This document shows positions 60,895-64,000 of a stretch of 64,000 bases of DNA, one piece after another. The position numbers and the translations under genes are program-made. This DNA is from Lysinibacillus boronitolerans JCM 21713 = 10a = NBRC 103108 (lineage in GTDB: Bacteria; Bacillota; Bacilli; Bacillales_A; Planococcaceae): contig NZ_JPVR01000063.1 of assembly GCF_000772935.1 (NCBI RefSeq), positions 1 to 64,000 on the forward strand, in the 5' to 3' direction. Positions within the stretch are counted from its first letter, which is position 1. The number at the start of each line of letters is the position of its first letter. The notes beneath the pieces were generated by a model. It saw only the letters and a program-made list of their open reading frames with translations, was not told where the DNA came from and searched no databases.

Positions 60895-63800
60895 ATGGCA
60901 AAGCAAAACAAAGGCCGTAAGTTTTTCGCGGCATCAGCAACAGCTGCATTAGTTGCATCAGCAATCGTTCCTGTAGCATCTGCTGCTCAATTAAATGACT
61001 ACAACAAAATCTCAGGTTACGCGAAAGAAGCGGTTCAATCACTAGTTGACAGCGGCGTAATCCAAGGTGATGCTAACGGAAACTTCAACCCACTAAAAAC
61101 TATTTCTCGTGCAGAAGCTGCAACAATCTTCACAAAAGCATTAGAATTAGAAGCTGATGGATCTGTAAATTTCAAAGACGTTAAAGCTGGCGCTTGGTAC
61201 TACGATGCAATCGCAGCAGCTGTATCAAACGGTATTTTTGAAGGTGTTAGTGCAACTGAATTTGCACCTAACAAATCATTAACTCGTTCAGAAGCAGCTA
61301 AAATCCTAGTTGACGCTTTCGGTTTAGAAGGTAGCGAAAGCCTAAGCCAATTCGCTGATGCTTCTTCAGTAAAACCATGGGCTAAATCTTACCTAGAAAC
61401 AGCTGTAGCTAACGGAATCTTCACTGGTTCTGAAACAAACGGTAAATTAAATCTTAACCCTAACGCTTCAATCACTCGTCAAGACTTTGCTGTAGTATTT
61501 GCACGTACTCTTGACCTAGTTGACGCTGAAACTCCAGTTGATGCTTCTATCAAAGCAATCAACAACACAACTGTTGAAGTAACATTTGATGAAGAAGTAA
61601 ACGTTGACGATGTAAAAGCAGCTAACTTCAAAATCGCTGGTTTAGAAGTGAAAAACGCTTCTGTTAAACAAACAAACAAAAAAGTGGTTGTTTTAACTAC
61701 TGAAGCTCAAACTGCTGATAAAGAATACGTTTTATCTTACAAAGATGAAGAAATCGGTAACTTCAAAGGTATTGCAGCTGTAATCCCTACGAAAATCGAT
61801 GTAACAACTTCATCAGTACAAGGAGTTATTGGTAAAGAAGTAACTCTTAAAGCTCAAGTTACTGTAGCTGACGGTCAATCTAAAGCTGGTATCCCAGTAA
61901 CATTCAACATCGTAAGCGATAACGCTAACGTTAACGCTAAAATCGAAGTTGAAGCTTTAACTGATGAAAACGGTGTAGCTACTTACTCTTACACTCGTTA
62001 CTACGAGCACAACGATAACGTAGCAGCTTACGCTACTAGCAAATCTTCAGTTTCTTCTACTGGTAAAGTATACTGGGCTAACAAAATTCAATTAGCAGTT
62101 TCTGAAATCACAACTGGTAATGAATTAGCTAACAATACTAAAAAATCATACAAAGTAGTTGGCGCTAAAAACACAACTTACTATGTAGCAGTTAAAGAAA
62201 ACATTGATGTAAACCCAGATAAAATCACAAACCTTTATGTACAAGATCATGCAAACTCAAACAACTTTGTAATTCCTTACGAATTAACAACTGGTTCTGA
62301 GAAATTTGCAAAAGTTCAAACAAACGCTAACGGTGAAGCAACATTTACTGTTTACGGTTCTGACTTAACTGCAACACCAATCGTTTACTTACCATCATCA
62401 GTAAACAAAACTGCAACTGATTTCTCTTACTCTAAGCTTGCATTACAAGCTGAAGCACCAGCAGTTAAATTCTCAAAAATCGATAAATTAGCGATTACTG
62501 TTGCTGCTGAAGGTAAAGCAGATTCTGCAGAATTCTTAAACACACCAGTAGCTTACGACCAAAACTCTGTTGGTGGACGTAACTATACTGTTACTGTAAC
62601 TGACAAAGATGGTAAATTAGCTCCAGAAGGTACAGCTGCTTATGTAACATTTGATAAAGAAAACCTTTCTTCTATCACTACTGATGCAGTTTACTTCTCA
62701 ACAGCTAAAGAAAACTTTGTTAAAGTAACAGCTGGTACAGTTTACAAAGTAACTGTAGGTAAAGAAGGTAAAGCTCAATTCCGCTTAGCTGGTAAAGGTT
62801 CTACTGCTTTCGCAAAACCAACAGTATTCTTAAACACAGCTGGTAAAACTGCTCCTGTAGAGCTTGACAAAGCTGACGTTCAAGCTGTAGCTGAAGTAAC
62901 TTACTTCAAAGCTCCAGAAGTAACAAATGCAGTATTAAAAGTTACTGATGAGTATGGCCGTACAATTACTTCTACAACTGCTGGTAAAGATGCAATCTTC
63001 ACTTACCAATCTGTAGATCAAAACGGATTCGACTACCGTCCAAATGGTTACAACTCAACTGGTCAAACAACTCAAATCGTTTGGAAACCAGTTACTCAAC
63101 CAGATGGTACAATCGTATGGGTACAAGAAGTTATCACTAACCCAGGTAACACTGTTTACGAATATGCATTAGCATTCGATGTAACTTCTACATTCGGTAA
63201 TGCAACTGTAAAAGATGCTGCTGGTAAAGTATTAAACGCTTCTCAAAACTTAGGTAACACAAAAACTTACCAAGTGAAATCTGATGCAACTGGTAAAGCA
63301 ATTGTACGTGTTACAACTGATGCTGCTGATACAGTAAGCGTAAATGTAACAGGCGCAAGCAACATTCTACCAACTCAAACTGCATCTGTATCATTCACAA
63401 ACTCAACAACAGTTCCTGCACTTTACACTGGTGTAGTTGATTCTTATGATTCTATCAAACAAACTCTTAAATTTGCTGGTAAAGATTCAGTATCTTATGT
63501 TGGTGAGAAAGTATACTACCGCGGTCTTAACAACACACCAATCGCAACTGCTGATGACTTCATTAAAGCTTTAGCAAATGCAACTGGTACTGTTCAAGTT
63601 ACTTATGAAGTAAAAGATGGCGTAACTACATTCTACATCTATAGCATTGCTGCAACAGGTAACAAACCAGTTGACACAGCTGCAGCACTACCAGGTGCAG
63701 AAGCTTTAGCAACAGCTATTAAAAATGCTGAAAATGCTAACTTAAAAGAGACTGATTACACTCCAGAATCTTGGAAAGTATATGCTGACGCATTAGCAGC

Positions 63801-64000
63801 AGCTAAAGCTGTAGCTCCTACAGCAATTGATATTGAAAAAGCAGCAGCAGCAAAAACTTTAAATGATGCTCGTGCGGCTCTTAAAGCAGTTCAACCAGTT
63901 GGCGTAACAGCTATTACTTCTGCAACAGCAGTAGCTGATACTTCTTTAGTGGGTCAATTATTAGGAGACTTCATCTACACAGTAGCAGGTACAGTAGCTG
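60895..64000 (+). CDS. S-layer protein with three SLH domains (partial, runs off the window)
   Basis: The frame is open from ATG 60895 to the window end (1,035 codons). It begins with a signal peptide MAKQNKGRKFFAASATAALV ending near ASAA (about 31). Three SLH domains span about 32-205 (SRAEAATIFTK, TRSEAAKILVD, TRQDFAVVFAR). The rest is a series of beta-sandwich, Ig-like segments rich in Ala, Thr, Val and Asn with few aromatics and no cysteine noticed, as in S-layer proteins. The N-terminus is close to the L. sphaericus S-layer proteins (SbpA/SlpC type) from memory. Codon use is extremely biased, fitting one of the most abundant proteins of the cell. It should assemble the outer lattice, anchored through the CsaB-modified polymer. 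Confidence 0.95.
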   Translation, partial: MAKQNKGRKFFAASATAALVASAIVPVASAAQLNDYNKISGYAKEAVQSLVDSGVIQGDANGNFNPLKTISRAEAATIFTKALELEADGSVNFKDVKAGAWYYDAIAAAVSNGIFEGVSATEFAPNKSLTRSEAAKILVDAFGLEGSESLSQFADASSVKPWAKSYLETAVANGIFTGSETNGKLNLNPNASITRQDFAVVFARTLDLVDAETPVDASIKAINNTTVEVTFDEEVNVDDVKAANFKIAGLEVKNASVKQTNKKVVVLTTEAQTADKEYVLSYKDEEIGNFKGIAAVIPTKIDVTTSSVQGVIGKEVTLKAQVTVADGQSKAGIPVTFNIVSDNANVNAKIEVEALTDENGVATYSYTRYYEHNDNVAAYATSKSSVSSTGKVYWANKIQLAVSEITTGNELANNTKKSYKVVGAKNTTYYVAVKENIDVNPDKITNLYVQDHANSNNFVIPYELTTGSEKFAKVQTNANGEATFTVYGSDLTATPIVYLPSSVNKTATDFSYSKLALQAEAPAVKFSKIDKLAITVAAEGKADSAEFLNTPVAYDQNSVGGRNYTVTVTDKDGKLAPEGTAAYVTFDKENLSSITTDAVYFSTAKENFVKVTAGTVYKVTVGKEGKAQFRLAGKGSTAFAKPTVFLNTAGKTAPVELDKADVQAVAEVTYFKAPEVTNAVLKVTDEYGRTITSTTAGKDAIFTYQSVDQNGFDYRPNGYNSTGQTTQIVWKPVTQPDGTIVWVQEVITNPGNTVYEYALAFDVTSTFGNATVKDAAGKVLNASQNLGNTKTYQVKSDATGKAIVRVTTDAADTVSVNVTGASNILPTQTASVSFTNSTTVPALYTGVVDSYDSIKQTLKFAGKDSVSYVGEKVYYRGLNNTPIATADDFIKALANATGTVQVTYEVKDGVTTFYIYSIAATGNKPVDTAAALPGAEALATAIKNAENANLKETDYTPESWKVYADALAAAKAVAPTAIDIEKAAAAKTLNDARAALKAVQPVGVTAITSATAVADTSLVGQLLGDFIYTVAGTVA

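Overview
The window is a low-GC Firmicutes chromosome. Its gene order follows the Bacillus subtilis segment that runs from fbaA through rho, prfA, the atp operon, spoIID and mbl to ssbB. An S-layer gene beginning at 60895, SLH-domain proteins and a csaB-type cell-wall operon point to the Lysinibacillus sphaericus/fusiformis group; this assignment rests on gene content and recalled protein similarity, not on a search.

Layout. 1-5720: central carbon and envelope genes fbaA, tal, murA2, glpX, rho. 5745-12730: an iron-siderophore island with a Fur-type promoter, an AraC regulator fused in frame to a lipoprotein-like siderophore-binding domain, an ABC exporter-type protein, a FecE-type ATPase, two FecCD-type permeases and a decayed ferredoxin-NADP reductase. 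12750-18800: rpmE, tdk, prfA, prmC, spoIIR, tsaC (ywlC), mntP-like, ywlE. 18807-27260: a chemotaxis receptor, rpiB, ywlG, glyA, a PAS/GAF/GGDEF/EAL protein, upp, mnaA. 27797-34771: the complete atpIBEFHAGDC operon. 34859-42815: ywzB, murAA, the sporulation genes spoIID, spoIIQ and spoIIID, then mbl, two flagellar rod/hook genes, epuA and fabZ. 42960-45770: accessory region with an unknown protein, a lipoprotein preceded by a terminator-like hairpin, a 16-copy 21-bp tandem repeat, a NERD protein and ywpF. 46065-51726: ssbB, an SNF2 helicase/SWIM-protein operon, an IDEAL-domain protein. 51847-52760: an atypical flagellin behind a sigma-D promoter. 52769-64000: the operon tagA - flippase - DUF5693 - csaB for the secondary cell-wall polymer, an SLH-anchored glucosaminidase, and the start of the S-layer gene, which runs off the window.

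How the genes work together. CsaB is expected to pyruvylate the wall polymer that TagA-type transferase and the flippase help build. That modified polymer is the ligand of the SLH domains in both the glucosaminidase and the S-layer protein, so synthesis, anchor and cargo lie side by side. The sporulation genes sit among housekeeping wall genes, as in B. subtilis. The iron island is a self-contained uptake unit under one Fur-controlled promoter.

Most of the window is ordinary core chromosome. The least explained signals are the internal lipobox in the AraC/binding-protein fusion, DnaA-box clusters around spoIIR/tsaC and before rpiB, a terminator whose 3' arm is the next gene's Shine-Dalgarno sequence, the 21-bp repeat, and a spoIID with no visible ribosome binding site. 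No rRNA, tRNA, insertion sequence, prophage or CRISPR array was seen.
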